From Diplosphaera chodatii (Eukaryota > Chlorophyta > Trebouxiophyceae > Prasiolales > Stichococcaceae), in the NCBI GenBank assembly GCA_032358165.1, contig JAALGY010000018.1:269787-333786 (forward strand): 64,000 nt of DNA, read 5' to 3'. Below the pieces are notes generated by a model. The model did no database searches. It had not been told where the DNA came from and saw nothing but the letters and a program-made list of their open reading frames with translations. The translations under genes were made by a program, and so were the position numbers. How positions within the stretch are numbered: position 1 is the stretch's first letter; each line of letters opens with the position of its first letter. Positions 1-10,500 of the stretch are shown here, one piece after another.

Positions 1-2322
1 CAAGGTCGTCAAATCCCACAACATGACGGCCCACACGTACACGCGGCGTGTGCTGCCCATCGGTGAGCCGACTGCAAGGCAACATGCAATATTGGCTCGA
101 GTACAGCTTTGCAACTGTCTGCGCGGCATGATTCTGCCTGAATGAACAAGTATCATCATTCACGTCATCCTTGTCTCTGCAGGGCTGCTGTACGCGGCCA
201 GCCTTTGGCTGTCCAACGCCTCGTATCTGTACCTGTCGGTGTCATTCATCCAGATGACAAAGTCGCTGATGCCAGGCTTGGTGTATGCTTCGGGAGTCAT
301 GCTGGGCACCGAGAAGTTCTCGACCTCGGTGAGTCTGGCAACCCTGCACCACTTCCTTTTTAAAATGCATGACAACGAATCAGGAGTCTATGCAAGCGCT
401 GAAGGCAAGTCTGCGATGGCCTGACAACGCAACTCCTGTCCGTAGGTGACGGCAAACATGCTGCTGATTGCCTTTGGCGTCTTGGTGTGCGCCTTTGGCG
501 AACTGAACCTCGTGGTCAAGGGCCTGCTCACCCAGCTGGCAGCACTGGTGTTTGAGGTGGGTACTACGCACCTGCTTTGGCCCCCAGCTGGCTGCATACA
601 CGTTGGGCTTGACCGTGCAGCTCTGCTCAGCCGATTGGAGGCCTGGAAGAAGGCCCTGCATCTGCTGGGGGATTAGAATATGCCACTGCCCATGGCCCAT
701 GGCTGGCTACACCTGCCTGCTGCAGGCCGCGAGGCTGACGCTTGTGCAGATCCTGATCAACAGTCAGGGCCTGAACATGAACCCGCTGCAGAGCCTGTAC
801 TACATCTCGCCCGCCTGCCTGGTCTGCCTGGCGGTGCCTCTGGGTGAGCCCCTGGTCGAGCATTCAGACATGTGGTCAGCATGCTGGGTGAGATGCTGGC
901 GCCACTGCGCCCTCTGCCTGCAGAGTACAGGAGGCAGTCAGGATACCGATGGCAGCAACCCATCGCAAGTCATTTATAGACAACATACCTGATCATCAGC
1001 GTCAGAGCTTTGGCTGCTGCGTCGCAGCAGCTGAGCGGAGTGTCTGTTTGACGCAGTGCTGGTGGAGGTCGGGCCGATACTGGCGGACACAACGCTGAAG
1101 TTCTACCCGGCGGTGTTCCTGGCCAACGCCCTGGCAGCATTCGTGCTCAACCTGGTACGTTCAGTAACGCTGCTGCATGTCAGACTTCCAACCGCAGGGC
1201 AGCGCCAGAGGCATGCATGCTGCCATCCTTGTGCAGGCTGCATGTTGCTGCGTTACTGTATGCCGAGCTTCAGGAGCTGGCGTGTCATACATGGTGACAC
1301 CATTTGTGGACAGCCGTCATGACATGGGTGCAGGCGGTGTTCCTGCTGATTGGCAAGACATCGGCGCTGACAATGAACATTGCCGGCGTCATCAAGGACT
1401 GGATGCTCATCTTCTTCTCCTTCTCGCTGTTCCATGCGCCAGTCACCAAGCTCAACCTGACCGGCTACGCCTTCTGCTGTTCCGGTGGGTTCGCTCCCTG
1501 GCCAGCTTCTTGGCATCCGACCGAAGAACACCATCTTTTTGCACACGCTGCACATCAAGCATCTGGACCAAGTGCATTGACTTCGAGCATCACGTGAAAG
1601 GGAGCAGGGAAGCAAGTTCGTCTCGCTGCTCGTGCAGGCGTGGCAATCTACAATTACCACAAGCTGCAGATGATCCGCGCCAAGGCCAAGCTCGCTGGCT
1701 CGAAGGACGCTGAGAAGGGCGGCAGGTGCGTGCATCATTTTCGTAATAAAACCTCCTGTCAAGATGGCCGATTGCTGCAAAGCCACGGGGGCCAATACCA
1801 TGCAATGGGTGGCGATGACCGCAGTCAAGGCGCTGTGTCACAATCATGCAGTGCAAAGGGCAGCACTGGCAGCGCAGGCCGAAACGAGCCACTGGTGTGT
1901 GCCCTGCAGCTGACAGTTTTACTGGTTGCCACATATTGCAGCTCGGCGCCGACGCCAGACTCGAGGCCCGACACCAGCGTGGTGTCGGCCAAGGAGACCG
2001 CGACGCTGCTGTCATCGAGCGGCCCCAACGGGCAGGCGGGCGGCTACCAGGGCGGCAGCTACAGGTGGGTGCTGCACCTGCACGCGAGCCCCGCTGCAGG
2101 ATCTGCGCTGCATTTGCAATCTGCACCTTGCTCAGGGTGCATCGCAGGATGCGTTGCAGTGTGCACTCCAGCTATCAGGCCTGGACCAGTCACGATGTGG
2201 ATGCATGCTGCAGGTCGAAGGAGGACATCCTGTCGCAGATTCGGGACCTGCAGAGCGAGATGGCCACGATCGAGAATGGGCGCAATGTGAACAGCGCTGA
2301 CGTGTCCAACAAGTCCAACTAG
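1..2322 (+). CDS. Sugar-phosphate/nucleotide-sugar translocator (TPT/DMT family), 5' end missing
   Basis: This is a multi-spanning membrane transporter of the drug/metabolite superfamily, triose-phosphate-translocator branch, similar to plant 'probable sugar phosphate/phosphate translocators' of the secretory pathway. Exons read at 2-62, 183-328, 446-556, 726-843, 1057-1154, 1334-1484, 1638-1725, 1942-2064 and 2214-2322; all junctions are GT-AG and the frame is kept throughout (1005 nt). Visible family signatures are the [27 protein letters not shown] region, the helix with [11 protein letters not shown], the helix [17 protein letters not shown], and the [16 protein letters not shown] block that is typical of TPT proteins, followed by [18 protein letters not shown]. 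The C-terminal tail (from about 1942) is hydrophilic, Ser/Gly-rich and ends in a short charged helix; this tail is not diagnostic. The N-terminal helices lie left of the window. The transported substrate cannot be told from sequence alone. Confidence 0.85.
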
Positions 2323-2651
2323 TGGCCTTGCGCTGCGCGCACGTCCGCGCCGCTCTCTGTTTAGCATTCATCTTGTTGGTTTCTGCGATCGGTTGCTGCA
2401 CCTCATTGGGCCAGCCAGGCAAAGCCTGTTGCCATGTCAATCAAAGTATCCAGTCAGGCGCCACGCCAGCAGGAAATATCTCCCGCCACCCTCTAGGGTT
2501 TGAGCTGCGGCCCAGCGCTCCTGGGCCCGGATCTCACACGCCCAGCCCCTTTCCCACCTTTCGCTGGCGTCTGCGCGCGACATGTGAGCGCTGCGCGACC
2601 CATTCATCGGCCGTCATACGTAGAGCAGTCAGGCAGTGACAGTCGCTGACA
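2323..2651. other. Intergenic region between the translocator and FAD6
   Basis: There is no convincing coding exon here. It must hold the 3' UTR of the translocator and the promoter/5' UTR of FAD6. It contains a TAGGGTTT telo-box-like motif at 2494-2501. Confidence 0.6.
2494..2501 (+). promoter_or_regulatory. Telo-box-like motif upstream of FAD6
   Basis: TAGGGTTT lies about 150 bp upstream of the chosen FAD6 start codon. Telo-boxes (AAACCCTA on either strand) are known plant promoter elements. A single 8-mer is weak evidence on its own. Confidence 0.3.
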
Positions 2652-5600
2652 ATGGCTGCGCTGTTGGCTGGACGCGCAAACTGCTTGCGGCTGCAGGTGC
2701 GTGGCCAAAAAGGACTGGGCTGATTGGCAAAGCAGTATATATTGCTGCCAGAGGCTGCGATCGGCAGCGCTTGATGATGTTGTGCTTAGGATTTGCAGCC
2801 GCAGCTGCTAGTGCTTGATAGCCCTGCTGACCTCAAATTTTGTCCCATATCGCAGACCCGCCAGCAGGCGCCGACGCAGCAGCTGCGATCCACAGGTGCT
2901 CACTGTTGCATGCTGTAGATGGAGCACTGCGCACGGCGTGCACTTGCAGCTGCGTACACGAGTTTTGTGTGCCTGATGATTGCTGGATGTCGTGTCTGAG
3001 TGCCTGTCCTTTCTGATCTCCAATGTGTGCTTCTGCGTGCAGGCCGCCTGTCGGCTGCCCAGCTGCGATGCAGATCCGTTGCTGCGGGCGACCAGGCGGT
3101 GAGCTGCGATGCATCCAGAGTTTGTGTTGCATGCACCACTTACGCAGCCGCTTTCAAGCGCCCATGCACTGCCATGGATGCATCAATTTGTGGGGCCTAA
3201 AGGTAGTCTGTGATAACACAGTATGTCATCGAGCTCCTCACCATGCACACCACACCACTGCATACCCACAAACTAAATGTTTCCGATCCACAGAGGCGTC
3301 CAGCAGCGACTAGCACCCGGGCCGCAGCGGCCGGCGTGGCAGAGGCGCCGGCGGCGCCTGCGCAGCGGTCTTCCAGCCCCGTGGCGGGCCTCAGCGACGA
3401 GCAGCGCGCGGCTTTGGCACAGGAGCTGGGCTACCGCCAGATCGGCGCGGACCTGCCGGACGATGTCACCCTGCAGCGCGTCATCTCCACGCTCCCCAAG
3501 GACGTAAGGTCCCCTGCTGCCTGCGTACTTCCCCTTGCACGTGCTCTGCTCCCGTACCTGTGCTTACATCTCCTGCCTGCCCGAACATGTGGTTTGCTCC
3601 GCTGCCGTCGCAGCTCACAGCCTGTGTCATGAGCTGCCCAGAGGGCGTAGCATGACATTCTCAGCATGGCGCTCGTGCAGCTACATGCTCAGGCCGGTGG
3701 GCTCGGCCCCAAGATCGCCCTTGATGACCGCCCCAATAATGTTGTGGACATGCAGCTTCCCCTGAGCTGCTTCCCCGCCGCTGCAGGTGTACCGGATCAA
3801 GCCGCTGCGGGCCTGGGGCGCGGTCGCGACCACGCTGGCGTCCATGGCGGGCTGCCTGTGGCTCATCGCGCAGGCGCCCTGGTACATGCTGCCCTTCGCC
3901 TGGGCGCTCGCCGGCACAGCCTTCACAGGGGTGAGCCGCCCTGCATCCGCCCCACCCTGCGGTGCCGGTTTAATACTGTGTGATCAACACCACTTGATGC
4001 GCTCGCCTGCTGCAGTCAATGTGTGTGAGCCAGCGAGCTCTGCGTGTCCTGGGGCATGCTCATGAGGTGCCATCATACTGGGAGCTGCCATGCAATGCTA
4101 CCATGGGACTTTTAGCACTTGATCTGACGCCCCTCTTCACTTCTGTACCCATTGGCCGCTTTTCTGTGGTGGGCCTCTACTACGGGCACCGCAGCTCCAG
4201 CAACAGCAGCAACCTTGGCAGTTAACCAAGTCCTGTCTCATGCTGTCATTTTCCCACCTGCAGTTCTTCGTGATTGGCCATGACTGCGGGCACCGCAGCT
4301 TCAGTAAGAACAAGCTGCTGGAGGACATCGTGGGGACGTTGATGTTCGCGCCGCTGATCTACCCCTTCGAGCCCTGGCGCATCAAGCACAACCACCACCA
4401 CGCACACACCAACAAGTGCGCAGCCTTTCACACAACTTCCATGGTGCTTCTGGCCTTGGGCTTTTTAGAGCACGACAGACGCTGCACGCTCCAGTGGCAA
4501 CGTGATTGGTACAATGGCCCCCAACACGCTGAACGCTGGGGTGGCACTGGCAGTATTGGTGCCAGGCTAGTGTGCTTAGCCTTCAGCAGACCATGGCATT
4601 GTACCCAGCGGGCAGTTTCTTCAGACGTCAGAAAAGGGGCGGTAGCAAGGGCGGCCACGTGTGCTAGCTGGATCTAATGCATCAACCCCTCCGAATCGCA
4701 GGCTGGTGGAGGACACCGCGTGGCACCCGGTGATGAAGGAGGAGGGTGGATAAAAGAGTAGAATGACTGGCAGAATTGGCATCCGAACCTAACTGGCAGG
4801 AATTCACGTGCCCCGCAGGCTGGTGGAGGACACCGCGTGGCACCCGGTGATGAAGGAAGAGGTGGAGGCGTGGGGGCCCGGCGCCCGGGGCGCCGTCGCC
4901 AAGTTCTTCCTGGGCTCGCCGCTGAAGCTGTGGGCGTCCGTCGGCCACTGGGCGCTGTGGCACTTCGACATCAACAAGTTCACGGAGAAGCAGAAGCCGC
5001 GGGTGAGGATCTTGTGTCGGTTCCCTAAAAACCCTATTGTTGCCAGGGTGAGCTTCTGCTGGATTGGAGACGAGCAGGTGTCTGGCAGGTTGCTGCGCGC
5101 CGTGGCATCAGTTGAGCGGCTCTGCAGGTGGACTGCCCACAAATGCCAAGCAGCTGTGTTCATGCTGCACACAAAGACAGCTGCTTCACCCAACAGACAC
5201 CCCAAGACCTCACGGCAGACCACATGTGGTTTGTGACACAAGCAACACTGTCCTCCAAGCGGGTTTTGTCCTTACACCAGCAGCGCCTACCCTGACAAGC
5301 TGCTCGATGTTGCGCCTCCAGGTGTACGTCAGCTGGGCAGCGGTGGCAGCGTTTGCGCTGGTGGGCCTGCCGGCGCTGACGATGGCCACCGGCGTCGCGG
5401 GCCTCGTGAAGTTCTGGCTGATGCCGTGGCTCGGTGGGTGCCTTTGTCCTCCTGCTATCGCGTCCTTGCAGCACAGCTTCTTGGTCGTCGTGTGTCGGTC
5501 TGAGCCTTGCTTTAAGAGCCGGTTCTTGGCTTATCAATCTTGCCACACATGAGCTTGTGGCAGTGTGGCAGCGGAGGTGTGTGCAACAGGGTTCAACAGG

Positions 5601-6978
5601 CCGCCACACACCAAGGACGTTCTCTTCCCCCGCCCCGCAGGCTACCACTTTTGGATGTCCACCTTCACGGTGGTGCACCACACCGCGCCGCACATCCCCT
5701 TCAAGCCCGCCGAGTCGTGGAACGCGGCGCAGGCGCAGCTGGCGGGCACCGTGCACTGTGACTTCCCCGCCTGGTGCGCCCAACTCCACAACCCCCTGGA
5801 TGTCAGAGATTACAGTAGGCGCAGCTGGCGGGGCATTTGTGCACTGCGACTTCCCTGCCTGGTGCCCCTTATACATGTGCCCCCCGCCTCAGGGTATTGT
5901 CTGGGGAAGTCCTTCCTTTGTGCGTGGCGCCGTGCAGTGCGATTGCCCTGCTTGGTGTGCACTGGCTGCACCCCTTGCCTGCGGGTGCCAGGCAGGATTG
6001 GAAGTTCGCGCTCCGTGAACTAGTTGACCTCGCCCTGGGCTTCCAGCTGTATCCAGTGTGCTGCGGCGGCGGCAGCTGCTGAGCAGAAGCATCACCACCT
6101 TCTGCAGTCAGCGGCTCAGGTCTTGTGGCGTTGCCCCGCCTCCGGTCAGCGTGCGGTGGGAAACGAGCACCTCAACGTCAGGGCCACTGCTGACCAGCCA
6201 GCATGCTGCTGCAGGGTGGAGTTCCTGACGCATGACATCAGCGTGCACGTGCCGCACCATGTCAACAGCAAGATCCCGTGGTACAATCTGCGCCAGGCGA
6301 ACGACTCGCTGAAGGCCAACTGGGGCCAGGTGCGCCTGCTGCCTTCGACTGTCTGTTGTGACTGTTCACCAAAACCGCTGCACCAACAGTGCTTGGCCCA
6401 GCTCATTTGCAGATGTGCACTTCCAGCAGCAGAGCCCGCCTGCCACAACACCTGACCTGCTGCTGTTCCCTGGCTGTGCTGGATTGTGAAGCTCATACCA
6501 ACATGCTTGCATAGCACGCGTCGCATCACAGTGTTTGCAGAGATGCATGCTTTGGTGTAAACCTGCGTTTTCGTCCCGTGCCGCAGTACATGACGGAGGC
6601 GACCTTCAACTGGCGCATGATGAAGACCATCTGTACCGAGCTGCACGTGTACGACGAGGAGGTCAACTACAAGCCCTTCGACTCCGTTCCGGTGAGCCTT
6701 CTGGCCCGCGGGCCTCTGAAATGGCTGCGCATCTTGTGACTGCTGGGTTTCATCATTCAGTCCTTGCTCAGCTCCCATCATTGGCCCTCGTCACATATCC
6801 CTCCACTCTCATCTTCATCAACCCTGGGCCGTCGCCGCGGCATTCTCTCCTCTGTAGTATGAGTTGCTTTTAGTCATATGGCGTGGTGAAGCTCCCGTCT
6901 GCTGTGCAGGGCCACGAGCACCCGCTGTTCGAGCTGCAGCGCAAGTACATGCCGTCCACATACACAGCGTCATCTTAG
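2652..6978 (+). CDS. FAD6: Plastid omega-6 (delta-12) fatty acid desaturase, FAD6 type
   Basis: This enzyme inserts the omega-6 double bond into 18:1/16:1 acyl groups of plastid glycerolipids, using ferredoxin as electron donor in known FAD6 proteins. Eleven exons (2652-2696, 3043-3098, 3296-3503, 3787-3930, 4264-4415, 4819-5002, 5322-5433, 5641-5773, 6215-6329, 6587-6691, 6910-6978) total 1323 nt, giving 440 residues, close to the plant length. The start [11 protein letters not shown] and the following Arg/Ala/Ser-rich stretch look like a chloroplast transit peptide. The three di-iron histidine boxes are present: HDCGH (157-161), HNHHH (193-197) and HVPHH (356-360). Hydrophobic segments sit before box 1 and between boxes 2 and 3. 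Three introns contain partial copies of neighbouring exon edges (separate entries). The first two exons are short and rest on splice signals and frame only, so the N-terminus is less certain than the rest. Confidence 0.93.
4152..4210 (+). repeat. Decayed echo of FAD6 exon 5 start in the preceding intron
   Basis: The stretch around 4160-4207 resembles the first 45 or so bases of the exon starting at 4264, including an identical run of 14 bases centred on the histidine-box codons (GGGCACCGCAGC core). Translated, the copy reads like a degenerate version of [11 protein letters not shown], but the acceptor AG is lost. It is best read as a non-coding remnant of local duplication. Confidence 0.55.
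4697..4746 (+). repeat. Near-perfect duplicate of FAD6 exon 6 start with its acceptor
   Basis: From 4698 the sequence repeats the acceptor and first 45 or so bases of the true exon that starts at 4819, with one mismatch seen over about 49 bases. The copied acceptor would start the exon at 4702, exactly 117 nt (39 codons) upstream. The copy runs into an in-frame TAA a few codons after the duplicated part, so use of this acceptor would truncate the desaturase after the second histidine box. Confidence 0.85.
5818..5868 (+). repeat. Echo A of FAD6 exon 8 end with donor
   Basis: The last 45 or so bases of the exon ending at 5773 (coding [12 protein letters not shown]) are repeated here with several substitutions, including the donor context CTG/GTGC. 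The equivalent donor would be after 5861, 88 nt downstream of the real one, so its use would shift the frame. Confidence 0.75.
5925..5962 (+). repeat. Echo B of FAD6 exon 8 end with donor
   Basis: This is a third, more diverged copy of the same exon end (GTGCAGTGCGATTGCCCTGC core) with a donor-like TTG/GTGT after 5954. Spacing from echo A is 93 bp, similar to the spacing between echo A and the exon, which suggests serial tandem duplication. Confidence 0.65.
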
Positions 6979-7222
6979 GCAGCAGCAGGGGGGGGAGAGT
7001 GAGCAGAGCTGCCGGCGTGCGGGCCACATGCCTCGAGGGTGTCAGCTGTACCCCACAGCTGGCAGGCGTGCCTGAGCAGCATAGTATGCTGCACCATGCC
7101 AGACGGCTGGCACACTCGGGACACTGCTATTATAGGACATTCGGCTTGCATCGGCTGCACTGCCCAAGCCGCTGCGACAAGCGGCGCATCGCGTTGTGTG
7201 GGGGTCTGTACATATGGTGTGC

Positions 7223-7227
7223 TTACA
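7223..7227 (-). terminator. Possible poly(A) signal TGTAA of VPS35
   Basis: TGTAA on the minus strand lies about 313 nt beyond the VPS35 stop codon. If both this and the FAD6 signal are used, the two 3' UTRs overlap by roughly 100 bp. Confidence 0.3.
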
Positions 7228-7314
7228 ACGAAGAAGATGGGAGAGCGTATTTGAGTGTGCATTACATGGGTGCCAGAGCGTTTGCCAGTGACCAATGTGC
7301 GGCGAAGTGGGGAG

Positions 7315-7319
7315 TGTAA
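7315..7319 (+). terminator. Possible poly(A) signal TGTAA of FAD6
   Basis: TGTAA, the usual green-algal polyadenylation signal, occurs 337 nt after the FAD6 stop codon. Only position and motif support it. Confidence 0.35.
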
Positions 7320-7539
7320 CCTATTCCACCGGTTTCACCAAGTGTGCGGTGTCCGAGGCTGCCCACCACTGCCATCACACCACCACACGAAAGACGTGAA
7401 GCACAAACCGGCCTGCCCTTTGTGCACTCCCGACCATATGTGCTTCACAGACACGCTCGCCACCACCTGTCAGAATTATGAAGGCACATGACACCACAAT
7501 CTTGCGCTAGGGATCGTCAATGCCACGCCACTGCCGCTG

Positions 7540-10500
7540 TCACTCCCCCGCCGCGTCTGCCCCCTGCTGCACGCGCTCCAAATGAGTGACGCTCGTAGCA
7601 TGGTAGCGCTGCAGCTCTGCGTCCTGCAGGCACGCCTCGCCGCCGACCTCGGTCGCCACCAGCTCCTGGAGATCCTGTTGAGTTGGACGGCTCTGTACAT
7701 CAGCATCTGTAACCGCAGGGAGTTGGCAACAGCCGGCAGATGCACAGCAAGTATGGCGTGCAGAAGCGGAGGCAGTCTCTCCGACTGAAGCCCCACTCCA
7801 TGTAGGAGCACTCGTACAGGTTGCCCCTGCCACAGGCTGGACTCTCAACACGCTCAAGTGGGCTACCTGCAGGACGCTGGGTGTGATGTTGGGGTTGCCG
7901 CCTGCGTGGTGCGCCGCGTAGGCGTTGAGGATGTCCACAAACAGCCAGGCTGGGGCGGACAGGTTGGCAGCACGCGCCGCCACCGCTGCCTGCAAGCGTT
8001 TGCACTGATGTCTTACGAAGCCAGCGGCGATCTCGCATCAGGGTGGCACGGCATTGCAGTCAGCAGAAAGACATGGCAGCTGACAGACTGGCGACATCAA
8101 AGGGTGCCAGATTCTGCCTGTGTCTGCTGGCTGTGTCTCGACATGTGCGGCACAGGAGTCCCAGAAAGCTGCTGCTGGCGGCCCTAGCATGGCAGGTGCC
8201 ACTGACACAGTGGCGCATGCTCAGCAAAGCATCTGACCAGACTGATTTCAGGAGTTTTGCGCGCACCTGCTGCTGCGCCGCGTTGGCCAGCTTCAGCGCG
8301 CGCTTGAGGCACACCATGACCGCCTCCGCATCCCGCACCTATATATGAGACTTCACTAGATTCAATAAATCAATAGATCAATAAATCAATAGGTAAATTC
8401 AGTTACAATTTACATCTAGTTTGAACCCGTATAGAGGAGCAATCGCAAGCCATTTGACACCCTCTCGGCTGCGTTGCCTCTGCAGCAAGGCCGCTGACTG
8501 CTGTGGAACCAGCGGCAGCCGCGCTGCGGCAGCTCGAGACTCATGCGAGGGCCAGCCATTCGGCCTCCTGAACCTCTGTGCAGCATGCCATTGCGAAGAT
8601 GACACTTGACAGCAGCCACGACCCACCGGCGGCTGCAGCTCGTCAGCGCCGTTGCCGGGCTGCACGGGTGATTCCTGCGGTGCTGCGGCTGCTGCTTCCT
8701 GCCCCTGCGGCTCTTCCTCCGCCCCCTGCTCGCCGCTGCCTGCTTCCTTTGCTTCCGCAGGCGACGGCGGCGGCGTGGCCGGCTCAGGCGGCTGCATGCA
8801 GGCAGGGTGATCACTGGAAGGCAGCACCATCAGGAGTATCTTGTCAGGCTATGCTGAGTGCTGTCGGCAGCCATGTGGCCGGACACCACACAAAACTGGT
8901 GCACTGTGTTGGCAAAGTTGAGGGCTTACATGGTATGTACAACACTCTGGCGGCTGCTGCAGGGTGCACTCCCCGTACCACTGTGCATCCTACATCATGC
9001 ACAGAGGCTGCTTCAGAACACACAGGTCTCCTCACCGTTGACGCTGCTGCTGGCTCGGCTGCGCCGTCCTCGGGCTGCCAGAACAGGTGCGCGCAGGCGA
9101 GCACCGCGCGGCACTGGTCCCCCCGCTTCAGCAGCTTGGCCGAGAAGCCGGTGGCCTTGTGCGCCAGGGCACCTGCCAGGAACAGAAGACGCCCAGCTCA
9201 GCTGGTAACACCAGAAAGACTGCGCAGACCTGTCATGTGGTGCCATCAGGCGCAGCGGCCGCAGGCCTAGCCGTGTGTTAACCCTGTGCATAACCCTCAA
9301 CCCTGCTGCCGACAGAGGCGGCAGCGCCGTCGACTGTTGGCTGGGGCGGCTCCACCCGGCACCCTGGAGTAGCACAGCGCAGGGAGTAGTGCCCCCACCG
9401 CGGCTGTCCTCATCAAAGATGCGGCAGGCGTGCAGGGCGCCAATGATGGAGTGCAGCGCCGCCACCTCCGACTTGCTGTCGGGCACCGCCTCCTCGTACA
9501 GCGTGAACGCCTGCAATTTCAATTTGTTTTTCATAAATTGAAGCTTATTTGAAGTGAAAAAACGGGATAATACACGAATATATATATTTTTCTGCCTGCA
9601 CGCCACAGGCAGCGCTGGCGGTACCTCTGAAGAGGCGTGCATGAGCTCGACCAGACTGCATCGCCAGCCTTCCAGGTGAAAGGAGTACACTACCATCTTG
9701 CAGGCGCCCTACGTTTGCCTTGACCTAGCACAGCTGCACGGCTGCCGCCTGTGCCTGCTTGAGGCGTTTAGCGCACCTGCTCGAAGAACTCGTAGGCGAT
9801 GAGCTGCAGGCGGGCCTCCTGGCTGGCTGCCGTCGCCGCCGCCAGCAGCAGCCCCAGCGCAGCGTTCGCGCGGCCGGGGACATCCGCCAGGTCGCACAGC
9901 GCGCCATGCGTGAATTGCAGTACCTGCGAGGTTTTGGTTTCAGGGTTTAGGCCGTGCATCTGCCAGGGATGCGGAGTGCACTATGCATATACTGCAGACT
10001 GTGAGGGTATGCATCCTAGGTGATGTGCATGAGTCTTGTCTCTGACATTGATGCTGAAAGATGGCAGCTCAGGCCACAGTGGTGCTGCTGCTATATACCT
10101 GACTGGACGTAGTTGCATGGTTGCACATATGCACAGCCACATACGTGAAATGTACATAAGCAACTGGTTGCCAACGTGTGCATGTGGTAAGCGCTGGCAT
10201 GAGGGCGGCACCGGCTGCAAAGTAAGCAAGATGGTCTACCGCAACATCACAGCATTGCAGCATGACAGCGCTCTCGGTCTGGCCTGGAGAGGCATCAGCC
10301 AGGCCGTGAGCTTAGCCAACAAAGCCCAGATGCCGTAGGCAGCCAGCAAGGCCTGCAGACGCAGGACTTGACATTCGGCGGCAGAGTAAGCTGCTCACGC
10401 TTTGCGCTGTTGGAGCGTTGCCGCCGCCATCAGCAGCGCCGCCGCCCCTGCACAGCGAGCGCACCAGGCGCAGCGCCGCCGCGGCCAGGGGCGCAAGAAC

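Larger units (their letters stand above)
6979..7539. other. Convergent 3' region between FAD6 (+) and VPS35 (-)
   Basis: I see no coding exon here. The two genes converge, and their 3' UTRs occupy or overlap in this interval. Confidence 0.6.

Noticed and set aside
4702..4752. The FAD6 exon 6 copy as a true cassette exon
   Set aside because: It hits a stop within a few codons of the duplicated part and has no donor of its own; it is better read as a duplicated acceptor region.
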